This document shows, one piece after another, positions 1-6,610 of a stretch of 40,078 bases of DNA (its first letter is position 1; every line of letters begins with the position of its first letter). Position numbers and translations under genes: made by a program. The stretch covers positions 1 through 40,078 of the forward strand of contig CACXCI010000053.1 in assembly GCA_902766105.1 (NCBI GenBank), in the 5' to 3' direction. The DNA is from an uncultured bacterium (GTDB lineage Bacteria > Cyanobacteriota > Vampirovibrionia > Gastranaerophilales > Gastranaerophilaceae). Below the pieces are notes generated by a model. The model was not told where the DNA came from and made no database searches. It was given only the letters and a program-made list of their open reading frames with translations.

Positions 1-20
1 ATAAATAAGGAGAATGAATA

Positions 21-1115
21 ATGAAATCATTTACAGTAGATGAAATTACGCAAATCACAGGCGGTATGTTAACTAAGGTCGAAAGTCCTGAAATTACTCA
101 TATTGCGCCACCATTATTGAGTGATGAAAATACTCTTGCTCTGGCTCTTGGAGAAGAAGAAATTGCAAACTTGGCTAAATCAAAAGCAAAAGCAGCATTA
201 GTGCCTTTAGGAGTTCAAATTGACGGTTTCACTACAATTGAGGTTGAAAGACCAAGACTTGCAATGATGAAATTATTAAATCTTTTTTATGTTCCTCCTG
301 TTGTCAATAAAGATGTTCACCCATCTGCAGTTGTTGATCCGAGTGCAAAGTTAGGGCAAAATGTTTGTATCGGTCCAAATGTTGTGGTTGGAGCTAATGC
401 GGTTATCGGGGATAATACAAAAATTTTGGCAAATGTTTATGTTGGAAGCAATGTAAACATTGGTACAAATTGTTTCTTCCACGCAGGTGTAAATATTGGT
501 GACAGGGTTCAAATAGGTAATGATGTAATATTGCACCATGGTGTTTCGTTAGGTGCTGACGGATTTAGTTTTGTTACGGAAAATCCGAATAATATTGAAA
601 ATGCCAGACAAGATGGTGAAATTAAAAATAATAATGTAGAACAGGTTATTTTTAAAATTCCGTCAATCGGTTCTGTTGTAATTGGTAATAATGTTGAAAT
701 CGGTGCTAATACAACAATTGACCGTGGAACAATTGAAAATACTACAATAGGGGATAATACAAAAATAGATGATCTTGTTATGATAGGTCATAATTGTAAA
801 GTAGGTAAAGGATGTTTGATTGTATCGCAAGTCGGCATAGCGGGTAGCTGTGTGATTGGAGATAGAGTTGTAATCGCAGGTCAAGCAGGTCTTGCAGATC
901 ACATAGAAATTGGTTCAGATACAATTATTACAGCAAAGGCAGGTGTTACAAAATCATTCCCTGAAAAATCAATTATTGTTGGTATTCCTGCTCTTCCAAG
1001 AAAAGATTTCATCAAACAGATGAAAACAATGAAAGATGCCGGAGAAATCGTTACAAAATTTAAAAAGTACGAACCATTGTTAAAAGAATTTGAAGATAAT
1101 ATTAATAAGGAGTAA
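21..1115 (+). CDS. lpxD: UDP-3-O-acylglucosamine N-acyltransferase LpxD
   Basis: LpxD transfers a hydroxyacyl chain from acyl-ACP to the 2-amino group of UDP-3-O-acylglucosamine, the third step of lipid A synthesis, in the cytoplasm. The 364 residues show an N-terminal uridine-binding domain (about 1-95), a long left-handed beta-helix of hexapeptide repeats (about 100-330) and a C-terminal helix, the usual LpxD architecture and length. His257 in IGHNCKVG matches the catalytic His of E. coli LpxD (H239), and His294 in LADHIEIG matches its second conserved His. AAGGAG lies just upstream of the ATG. It begins an lpxD-lpxC-fabZ series; the window edge hides what precedes it, so it may be internal to a longer operon. 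Confidence 0.96.
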   Translation: MKSFTVDEITQITGGMLTKVESPEITHIAPPLLSDENTLALALGEEEIANLAKSKAKAALVPLGVQIDGFTTIEVERPRLAMMKLLNLFYVPPVVNKDVHPSAVVDPSAKLGQNVCIGPNVVVGANAVIGDNTKILANVYVGSNVNIGTNCFFHAGVNIGDRVQIGNDVILHHGVSLGADGFSFVTENPNNIENARQDGEIKNNNVEQVIFKIPSIGSVVIGNNVEIGANTTIDRGTIENTTIGDNTKIDDLVMIGHNCKVGKGCLIVSQVGIAGSCVIGDRVVIAGQAGLADHIEIGSDTIITAKAGVTKSFPEKSIIVGIPALPRKDFIKQMKTMKDAGEIVTKFKKYEPLLKEFEDNINKE

Positions 1116-1119
1116 TAAG

Positions 1120-1140
1120 TTTGGGGAAATCTTCTCCAAA
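1120..1140 (+). other. Hairpin in the lpxD-lpxC gap
   Basis: A 9-bp stem with one G-U pair (TTTGGGGAA / TTCTCCAAA, 3-nt loop) sits between lpxD and lpxC. It is followed by CCGGTAAT rather than a T-run, so it is not a typical terminator. The only good Shine-Dalgarno nearby, AAGGAG at 1107-1112, lies on the far side of the hairpin from the lpxC ATG. The hairpin could therefore influence lpxC translation or mRNA stability; this is inference. Confidence 0.45.
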
Positions 1141-1154
1141 CCGGTAATATAACG

Positions 1155-1973
1155 ATGACAACAATAAAAAAAGAAATTAAAATAAAAGGCAACGGCTTGA
1201 TGAAAAACAAGCCATGCGAATTAACATTATTTCCGTCAAATTCAGGCAAAATAAGATATTTTGTTAAAGACAGAGATTCTTTTACTGCTGATGTCGATAA
1301 TGTATTATCTACTGATCATTGTGTTGTTATGGGGACAAAAAGAGCAAGAGCAATGCTGACAGAACATTTGTCTGCGGCTTTGGCATTTTGCGGAGTTGAT
1401 TCTGTAGATATATGTATGGATGAAGAAGAAGTTCCAATTTTGGATGGAAGTTCTTTAGAATGGGTAAAAGCCATAAAAGAGGTTGGTACTGATAAGCCGT
1501 TTTTTGCAAAAGACAAATATTATACGGTATCAGAGCCTGTTTATTATCTGAACGGAAAAACGAGTCTTGTGGTTTTGCCAAGTGATAATTTGTTTATTTC
1601 TTATGCCGTTAATTATGACCATCCGGATTTGACTAGAAAATTTGTAAATTATAACCCTCGTAACAAATATGAAATTATTGAGGCAAGAACTTTTGGCTTT
1701 TATCGTGATTTGAAAAAATTTCAAATGCTTGGATTTGCTCAAGGGGTTACTCAGGATAATACTGTAGGTTTGACGGATGATGGCGGTTATACTACAAAAC
1801 TGCGTTCTGAAAATGAACAAATTAAGCATAAAATGCTCGATTTAATCGGAGATTTTTATTTAACGGGTGTAAACCCACTAAATATGAGATGTCAAATTTT
1901 AGCAAAAGAAGCAGGTCATGCAGTTCATGTTAAAGTTGCAAAAATGTTAAAAGATAAGTTGATAGAAATATAA
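1155..1973 (+). CDS. lpxC: UDP-3-O-acyl-N-acetylglucosamine deacetylase LpxC
   Basis: LpxC is the zinc-dependent deacetylase that commits UDP-3-O-acyl-GlcNAc to lipid A synthesis in the cytoplasm. At 272 residues it is slightly shorter than E. coli LpxC (about 305). Recognisable elements are EHLSAAL (Glu70 general base and His71 zinc ligand), KHKMLDLIGD (His225 and Asp229, zinc ligands), AGHAVH (His255, catalytic) and RTFGF at 178-182. The usual N-terminal GxGLHSG motif reads GNGLMKN, so the conserved His there is Met16. No good Shine-Dalgarno lies directly before the ATG; the next one upstream is about 42 nt away across a hairpin. It is followed after 10 nt by fabZ, an order also usual in Cyanobacteria. 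Confidence 0.94.
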   Translation: MTTIKKEIKIKGNGLMKNKPCELTLFPSNSGKIRYFVKDRDSFTADVDNVLSTDHCVVMGTKRARAMLTEHLSAALAFCGVDSVDICMDEEEVPILDGSSLEWVKAIKEVGTDKPFFAKDKYYTVSEPVYYLNGKTSLVVLPSDNLFISYAVNYDHPDLTRKFVNYNPRNKYEIIEARTFGFYRDLKKFQMLGFAQGVTQDNTVGLTDDGGYTTKLRSENEQIKHKMLDLIGDFYLTGVNPLNMRCQILAKEAGHAVHVKVAKMLKDKLIEI

Positions 1974-1983
1974 GGAGAGAAAA

Positions 1984-2436
1984 ATGACAGAAGAAATTAA
2001 AGAAGAAATTATAACCATGGATATTCAACAGATTATGGAAATGCTTCCTCACAGATATCCGTTTTTGCTTGTGGATAGGATTACAGAGTGTATCCCGGGT
2101 AAATACTCAAAAGGCTATAAAAATATGACAATGAATGAAGGCTTTTTCCAAGGACACTTTCCTAATAATCCTATTATGCCTGGAGTTTTGCAATTGGAAG
2201 CCTTGGCTCAATGCTCAGCGCCCGTTTTATTAACTTTACCGGAAAATAAAGGAAAATTAGCTTTATATGCAGGTGTAGATGGTGTAAGATTTAAAAATAT
2301 CGTAAGACCGGGTGACAGATTCGATATGGAAATTGAATTAACAAAAATAAAAGGACCTATCTGTAAAGCGCACGGTATCGGCAGAGTTGACGGTAAGATT
2401 TGCGTTGAAGCAGATATGACATTTGCTTTGACATAG
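1984..2436 (+). CDS. fabZ: 3-hydroxyacyl-[acyl-carrier-protein] dehydratase FabZ
   Basis: FabZ dehydrates beta-hydroxyacyl-ACP to trans-2-enoyl-ACP in type II fatty acid synthesis. The 150-residue hot-dog protein has LPHRYPFLLVDRI (21-33) and the hallmark GHFPNNPIMPGVLQLEAL, giving catalytic His58 and Glu72. Length is normal. An AAGGAG Shine-Dalgarno lies directly upstream and the gene follows lpxC by 10 nt, so the two are probably co-transcribed. The pair balances lipid A and fatty acid flux in many bacteria because both enzymes draw on hydroxyacyl-ACP. lpxA, which commonly follows in such clusters, is absent: a terminator comes directly after fabZ. Confidence 0.96.
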   Translation: MTEEIKEEIITMDIQQIMEMLPHRYPFLLVDRITECIPGKYSKGYKNMTMNEGFFQGHFPNNPIMPGVLQLEALAQCSAPVLLTLPENKGKLALYAGVDGVRFKNIVRPGDRFDMEIELTKIKGPICKAHGIGRVDGKICVEADMTFALT

Positions 2437-2452
2437 TTCTAAAATAGTAATT

Positions 2453-2491
2453 AAAAAGTCATTCCGGGGAATTTCCTCAGAATGGCTTTTT
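2453..2491 (+). terminator. Intrinsic terminator after fabZ
   Basis: AAAAAGTCATTC pairs with GAATGGCTTTTT (12 bp with one G-U) around a loop containing GGGGAATTTCC, and the 3' arm ends in a T-run. It ends the lpxD-lpxC-fabZ unit. The A-run on the 5' side means it could also act on the other strand. Confidence 0.8.
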
Positions 2492-2556
2492 ATTGTTCTT
2501 ATTAATTATTAAGTAATGTAACAAAATATAGTAACTCTGAAATATATAATTGAGTA

Positions 2557-2707
2557 TATACTTTATATATATGAGAGCATTAAATAAACACGAGAGATAT
2601 TAAAAGAGAGATTTCAAAATTCCGTTTAAATAAAAGCGAAGAGAGTCAAATATTCCTATTCCTAATTCCTAGAAAAATTTTACCCCGCAAAAGCGGGGTT
2701 TTTATTT
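2557..2707 (+). ncRNA. Candidate small RNA of about 150 nt
   Basis: The sequence shows a TATAAT box (2545-2550), then about 150 nt without a useful ORF (the only one, from ATG 2571, is 10 codons), then a clean GC-rich intrinsic terminator. The body carries GAGAG four times (2573, 2592, 2606, 2641). No good -35 is visible. I do not recognise an RNA family; a leader peptide or a decayed gene remains possible. Confidence 0.3.
2682..2707 (+). terminator. Intrinsic terminator (ACCCCGC stem)
   Basis: A perfect 7-bp stem ACCCCGC/GCGGGGT with an AAAA loop is followed by TTTTATTT. It is not adjacent to a plus-strand gene, which is the main argument for a small transcript upstream. The A/T flank on the left could also let it work weakly for dapB transcripts. 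Confidence 0.75.
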
Positions 2708-2802
2708 GGGGTAAATATATATTAGAGTATTATGTGCAAATTTATTTTAGGTAATTATGTACAAAGCAACAAAAAACAATGACTAAACGATTTTGAAAGC
2801 AT

Positions 2803-2945
2803 AAAGACGATAAAAAGCTAAGTTGTTAAGTTTTTTACGATAATTTTGTTAATTCAAGACAAGGATTAATTTAATCAATAAGCTTTATTGAACTTAACGT
2901 CTTATCGTCTTATCGTCTTTACGACTTATGGACGTAACAACTTAA
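2803..2945. repeat. Composite inverted repeat of degenerate 8-bp units
   Basis: The right half, read on the minus strand, is a run of 8-mers: ATAAGTCG, TAAAGACG, ATAAGACG, ATAAGACG, TTAAGTTC. The left half, read on the plus strand, has matching units (ATAAAGACG, CTAAGTTG, TTAAGTTT). The arms pair in several registers: 2803-2813 with 2910-2920 (11 bp), 2819-2827 with 2936-2944 (9 bp), and 2826-2832 with 2891-2897 (7 bp). I do not recognise it as a known element. Confidence 0.6.
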
Positions 2946-2988
2946 ATAACATTTTGTGTTACATTGTATATAAATTCCTTATTTTATT

Positions 2989-3738
2989 CTAATCTAATAT
3001 TTTATCCAGTCCATAGATAAAATCGTTTTTATCATAGACATGTCTTACACCCAGTAAAACTCCATCCATATAGCATTTTCTGTCGGTTGAATCGTGTCTG
3101 ATTTTGAAAGTTTGACCTGAGGATCCAAAAATTACCTCTTGTGATGCCATAAAGCCCGGCATTCTAACCGAATGAATCTGTATATCAGAATATGATGTTC
3201 CCCCTCGAGAACCTTTTATTGTTTCAGTTTCGGGGCAATTCCCTTTTTTAAATGAGTCTTTAGCTTCTGCCATCATTTGAGCGGTTTTTATGGCTGTTCC
3301 TGAAGGTGCATCTTTTTTCTGGTTGTGATGAAGCTCTATAATTTCAGCATTATCAAAATATTTTGCTGCCATTTGAGAAAACTTCATCATTAATACTGCT
3401 CCTGTTGAAAAATTAGGAGCAATAAGGCAACCGGTGTTATTATTTTCTGAAAGGTGTTTAAGCGTTTTTATTTCTTCATCCTTCAAACCTGTTGTTCCTA
3501 TAACAATTTTTATACCGTTATTCAAGCAATACAGCGCATTTTCATAAATTGATTTTGGCTGGGTAAAATCAATTAAAACATCAATTTTGCAGGCATTATT
3601 TGCTTCTGCAATTGTTCTGTAAGCTTCTCCTTGAATATCAATTTTAGCCGCAAGCTCCATATCTTCTGCCATATTTACAGCTGAGCAAACCTCTTGTCCC
3701 ATTTTTCCGTATGCACCGCATACTGCTATTTTTATCAT
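2989..3738 (-). CDS. dapB: 4-hydroxy-tetrahydrodipicolinate reductase DapB
   Basis: DapB reduces the DapA product to tetrahydrodipicolinate with NAD(P)H in the lysine and meso-diaminopimelate pathway, and so supports peptidoglycan synthesis. The 249-residue protein has the N-terminal nucleotide-binding motif GAYGKMG (8-14), GTTG at 81-84, and the signature ELHHNQKKDAPSGTA (135-149) with catalytic His137/His138 and Lys142. A GAGGAG Shine-Dalgarno precedes the ATG. Length and motifs are normal. No other dap gene is adjacent. The pentapeptide gene lies 57 nt upstream in the same direction and might be co-transcribed. Confidence 0.96.
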   Translation of the reverse strand: MIKIAVCGAYGKMGQEVCSAVNMAEDMELAAKIDIQGEAYRTIAEANNACKIDVLIDFTQPKSIYENALYCLNNGIKIVIGTTGLKDEEIKTLKHLSENNNTGCLIAPNFSTGAVLMMKFSQMAAKYFDNAEIIELHHNQKKDAPSGTAIKTAQMMAEAKDSFKKGNCPETETIKGSRGGTSYSDIQIHSVRMPGFMASQEVIFGSSGQTFKIRHDSTDRKCYMDGVLLGVRHVYDKNDFIYGLDKILD

Positions 3739-3795
3739 ATTTTCTCCTCGATTTTAGTGCAATCAATTATCATTTATAATTTATTATAATTATCA

Positions 3796-4326
3796 CTAGT
3801 ATTCTTCAGATGGCAAGTCATCATCATCTTTTAATGAAGACAAATCATCTTTTCCGTTTGTATCAAATTCTTCAGGCAGCATATCATCATCAGGGAATAT
3901 TGTATCACTGTCATATCTTGCAGAGCTCAGATTTTCTGCTGCTGACAGGTCAGAATTAGATAAATCAGTTTCAGATAGAACTGTTCCTGCCATATCGCAA
4001 TCGGTAAAGTTGCAATATGTCATTTGTGCATAGCTGCAATCAGCACCGGTTAGGAGGCTTTCTGAAAAATCACACTCGGTTACAACAGCTCTTGTAAAAT
4101 CTACGGCAGTTAAATCTGCACCGCTAAAGTTTACCAATGTCAAATTACAATCTGAAAATGAGCTTGAATTTAGGTCTGTATCTGAAAAATCGATATCTCT
4201 CAATGTCATATTGGAAAAATCTGTTTCGCTTAAATCAATATCTTCTTTTCCGACCTTCCATTCGTTAAACTTTTCAGGGGTGCGCTCTATCATAGACAGT
4301 AATTCTTCTTTTGTGTAATCTAACAT
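3796..4326 (-). CDS. Pentapeptide-repeat protein
   Basis: The 176 residues contain a run of pentapeptide repeats of the A(D/N)LXX type (about residues 28-135, with units such as TDFSN, IDFSD, ADLTA, CDFSE and CNFTD), expected to form a right-handed quadrilateral beta-helix. An N-terminal helical segment (1-27) precedes it, and a very acidic tail (Asp/Glu-rich, about 140-176) follows. No signal peptide is visible, so it is probably cytoplasmic. Some pentapeptide proteins mimic DNA and protect gyrase, but most are of unknown function and nothing here assigns a role. AAGGAG precedes the ATG, and a TTGACG-N18-TATTAT promoter lies about 55 nt upstream. Confidence 0.85.
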   Translation of the reverse strand: MLDYTKEELLSMIERTPEKFNEWKVGKEDIDLSETDFSNMTLRDIDFSDTDLNSSSFSDCNLTLVNFSGADLTAVDFTRAVVTECDFSESLLTGADCSYAQMTYCNFTDCDMAGTVLSETDLSNSDLSAAENLSSARYDSDTIFPDDDMLPEEFDTNGKDDLSSLKDDDDLPSEEY

Positions 4327-4381
4327 TCTTATCTCCTTAATATGCTTTCATTTCTATCATATAAAATTTGTTGCGAATTAC

Positions 4382-4411
4382 ATAATAAAACACATTTTCC
4401 ATCGCCGTCAA
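4382..4411 (-). promoter_or_regulatory. Promoter of the pentapeptide gene
   Basis: On the minus strand, TTGACG (4406-4411) and TATTAT (4382-4387) are separated by 18 nt, close to the sigma-70 consensus. The position gives a 5' leader of about 50 nt for the pentapeptide gene. Confidence 0.5.
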
Positions 4412-4427
4412 GGGGGTGTAACATATT

Positions 4428-5075
4428 TTATACAATTTTGTATTTTAAAGCCTTTAGGGCTGCTTGTAATCTGTCGTCAACTTCTAATTTTTGCAGGATA
4501 CTTGCAACGTGGGCTTTTGTTGTATTGACGCTGATTACCAGATGTTGTGCAATTTCCATGTTGCTGTATCCTTCTGTCATAAGTTTTAATATTTGCGCTT
4601 CTCTTGCTGTCAGGTCATAATCCTTGTAATTTGTATTTGGCTCTCCTACATCTGATTTTGCCGTTGCTTGCAAGACAATATGTGCAATACTCGGGTCAAA
4701 CCATGCTGCGCCATCGGCAACTGATTGGACAACATTAACTAATCTTTGTAAGTTTATTTCTTTTGAGCAATAAGCATTTGCTCCTGCTTTCAGGCTGTTA
4801 AGCACTTCTTTTTCATCATTATGAGAGGTTAATATGATAATTTTTGTTTCTTTATTTATTTCATGAATAGCTTGTGTTGCATCAATTCCGTTCATATTAG
4901 GTAAACCCAAATCCATTATTACTATATCAATAGAATTGTTTTTGAAAATCTCCAGTGCTTCTTCTGCTGAGGCTGCTTCGTATATTACGCCGACAAAATC
5001 AACATCTTCAAAGGTTGTTTTTAGCCCAAATCTTGTTAATTCGTGATCTTCAACAATTAAGATGTTTTTCTTCAT
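4428..5075 (-). CDS. NarL/FixJ-family response regulator (orphan)
   Basis: A two-domain transcription factor of 215 residues. The receiver domain (1-120) has the acidic pair Glu9/Asp10, phospho-acceptor Asp55 in VIMDLGLPNMNG, Thr83 and Lys105, so it looks phosphorylatable. A LuxR-type HTH follows (about 150-215: LTAREAQILKLMTEGYSN, then NTTKAHVASILQKL). No histidine kinase gene is in the window. The start overlaps the stop of the TPR gene by 4 nt (ATGA), implying translational coupling in a three-gene operon with the TPR and HD-GYP proteins. Targets are unknown. It probably dimerises on DNA when phosphorylated, as family members do. Confidence 0.92.
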   Translation of the reverse strand: MKKNILIVEDHELTRFGLKTTFEDVDFVGVIYEAASAEEALEIFKNNSIDIVIMDLGLPNMNGIDATQAIHEINKETKIIILTSHNDEKEVLNSLKAGANAYCSKEINLQRLVNVVQSVADGAAWFDPSIAHIVLQATAKSDVGEPNTNYKDYDLTAREAQILKLMTEGYSNMEIAQHLVISVNTTKAHVASILQKLEVDDRLQAALKALKYKIV

Positions 5076-6610
5076 ATCTTTAACTCCTCTTTTGCCGGTT
5101 CAAATTCAGGATTTATATTTAAACTCATTTCAAAACTTTTCTTGGCTTCTTCTGTTAAACCCTTATTTTTTAATATTAAACCATTATAATAATAATATTT
5201 GTAATTATTTTCGTCAATATATTTTGCAACACTTAAATAATCTAATGCTTTGTCGTAAACTCCTCTGTCAATTTCCATTTTTGTTAATTCAAGCCAGCCG
5301 TTCTCATAATCAGGATTTATTGCAACTGTCTTTTTTAGGTAAGCTTCTTTTCTGTCATTTTCCAATAGTGCCATTTCATAATATGCTTCGTATGCTTTTG
5401 AGCTTACTTTCAAAATTTTAGAATATATCTCTTTAGCTTTTTTTATATTATTTTGAGTTTGATAAATCTGAGCAAGTTTTATGTTTGCAGTATAGGTTTT
5501 ATCTTTAGAAGAAGCTTTTTTGAAATATGTTTCTGCATTTTTCAAGTTTTTATTTCTTAATTCAATATTACCAAGTACTATTAACGCTTCAGGGTTACCC
5601 GGTTCTATATCAATAGCTTTAAGCGCACAATCTTGAGCTTTTTCGAACTCTTTCATATCGTAATAAACTTTTGCGCTCAAGGCAAAAACATCTTTATTTA
5701 TGCTTTTCTTACCCGAAATGGCTGTTTGAAGAACCCTTAGGGATTTATTCAATTCATTTTCATCATAATAATAATATGCAAGGTGGTATTTTTTCAAATA
5801 ATCATTTTTGGCTGCTTTGTATAATATATATTGTTGTGATGAATGAAGCTCTCTATCAAATATTACGGTTTTTATATCAGAAGAACTCAGGTCATTCAGA
5901 TATTTTACACCATCTTTTGGTTTGTTAGTTTGAGAATGAATTTCAGCTTTCAACCTTTTATAGTTAATATTTTGGGGATTTTTATCAATTGCGGTATCAA
6001 TGGATTTTTCTGCTTGTTTTATATCCCCGTTTTTCATGCTGCCAAAAGCCGCAAGGTAATTTGCATAATCAGACTCGGTTAAAAGTGATGTTTGTTTCAA
6101 CAATTCTCCGGTTGCCTCTCTGCTTTGGTCATTGTACATAATATTTGAATAAATTTCTGCCAAATACATTTGATCCTTATGTGTTAACTTTGAATTTGGG
6201 AAATAGTAATTTTTTACATCTTCTTCTAAAAGACCGGAAATTTCATCATCTTGAATTTTTGACATTGATAATTCAGCCAGTGAGAAAAATCCAATAGAAG
6301 CCATTTCTTGTGTCAATTTCATATAAACATAGTCGCTTGGCATAACATTTTCAATCAAAATTTTAAAATCTTGATATGATGAACGGACATTACTTTGCAT
6401 AAATTTGTCCATAGCAATTTTGTATTGGTTTTTGACAGAATTTCGAGTTAAAGAGCCTCTTTTTACGCTATATGTCGGCTGATTTGGTGTAAATATTGCA
6501 GAATTACTATCCAGGGGATTTATTAATTTAACATTTCCCATATCAAATGCCAAAACAGAATTTGAGCATAACGAAGATATTAAAAAAGTTATGGTTAATA
6601 GTTTTTTCAT
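5072..6610 (-). CDS. Exported TPR-repeat protein
   Basis: The 512-residue protein starts with a classic signal peptide (MKKLLTITFLISSLCSNSVLA, likely cleaved after Ala21), so it should act in the periplasm or cell envelope. The C-terminal half (about 285-512) is a series of tetratricopeptide repeats, for example a unit ending KAIDIEPGNPEALIVLGNIE and one ending SLNINPEFEPAKEEL. The first half is helical and probably contains degenerate repeats. There is no catalytic motif, so scaffold or adaptor is the reasonable role. Its start overlaps the HD-GYP stop by 1 nt (TAATG) and its end overlaps the response regulator start by 4 nt, so the three products are probably made together. Confidence 0.8.
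   Translation of the reverse strand: MKKLLTITFLISSLCSNSVLAFDMGNVKLINPLDSNSAIFTPNQPTYSVKRGSLTRNSVKNQYKIAMDKFMQSNVRSSYQDFKILIENVMPSDYVYMKLTQEMASIGFFSLAELSMSKIQDDEISGLLEEDVKNYYFPNSKLTHKDQMYLAEIYSNIMYNDQSREATGELLKQTSLLTESDYANYLAAFGSMKNGDIKQAEKSIDTAIDKNPQNINYKRLKAEIHSQTNKPKDGVKYLNDLSSSDIKTVIFDRELHSSQQYILYKAAKNDYLKKYHLAYYYYDENELNKSLRVLQTAISGKKSINKDVFALSAKVYYDMKEFEKAQDCALKAIDIEPGNPEALIVLGNIELRNKNLKNAETYFKKASSKDKTYTANIKLAQIYQTQNNIKKAKEIYSKILKVSSKAYEAYYEMALLENDRKEAYLKKTVAINPDYENGWLELTKMEIDRGVYDKALDYLSVAKYIDENNYKYYYYNGLILKNKGLTEEAKKSFEMSLNINPEFEPAKEELKI

Larger units (their letters stand above)
2437..2988. other. 552-bp gene-free interval between fabZ and dapB
   Basis: No credible protein gene is present. 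In order it holds the fabZ terminator, a possible small transcript ending in a second intrinsic terminator (2682-2707), an A/T-rich stretch, and a composite inverted-repeat element of degenerate 8-bp units (2803-2945). It separates two convergent gene sets. Confidence 0.8.

Noticed and set aside
2571-2603. 10-codon ORF (MRALNKHERY) in the candidate small RNA
   Set aside because: Too short to support, no Shine-Dalgarno, and not followed by a related biosynthetic gene.
2803-2945. CRISPR array
   Set aside because: Units are 8 bp, degenerate and lie on both strands without spacers; no cas genes are present.
4342-4620. Plus-strand open frame opposite the response regulator
   Set aside because: Shadow of a well-conserved gene, with no Shine-Dalgarno and odd composition.
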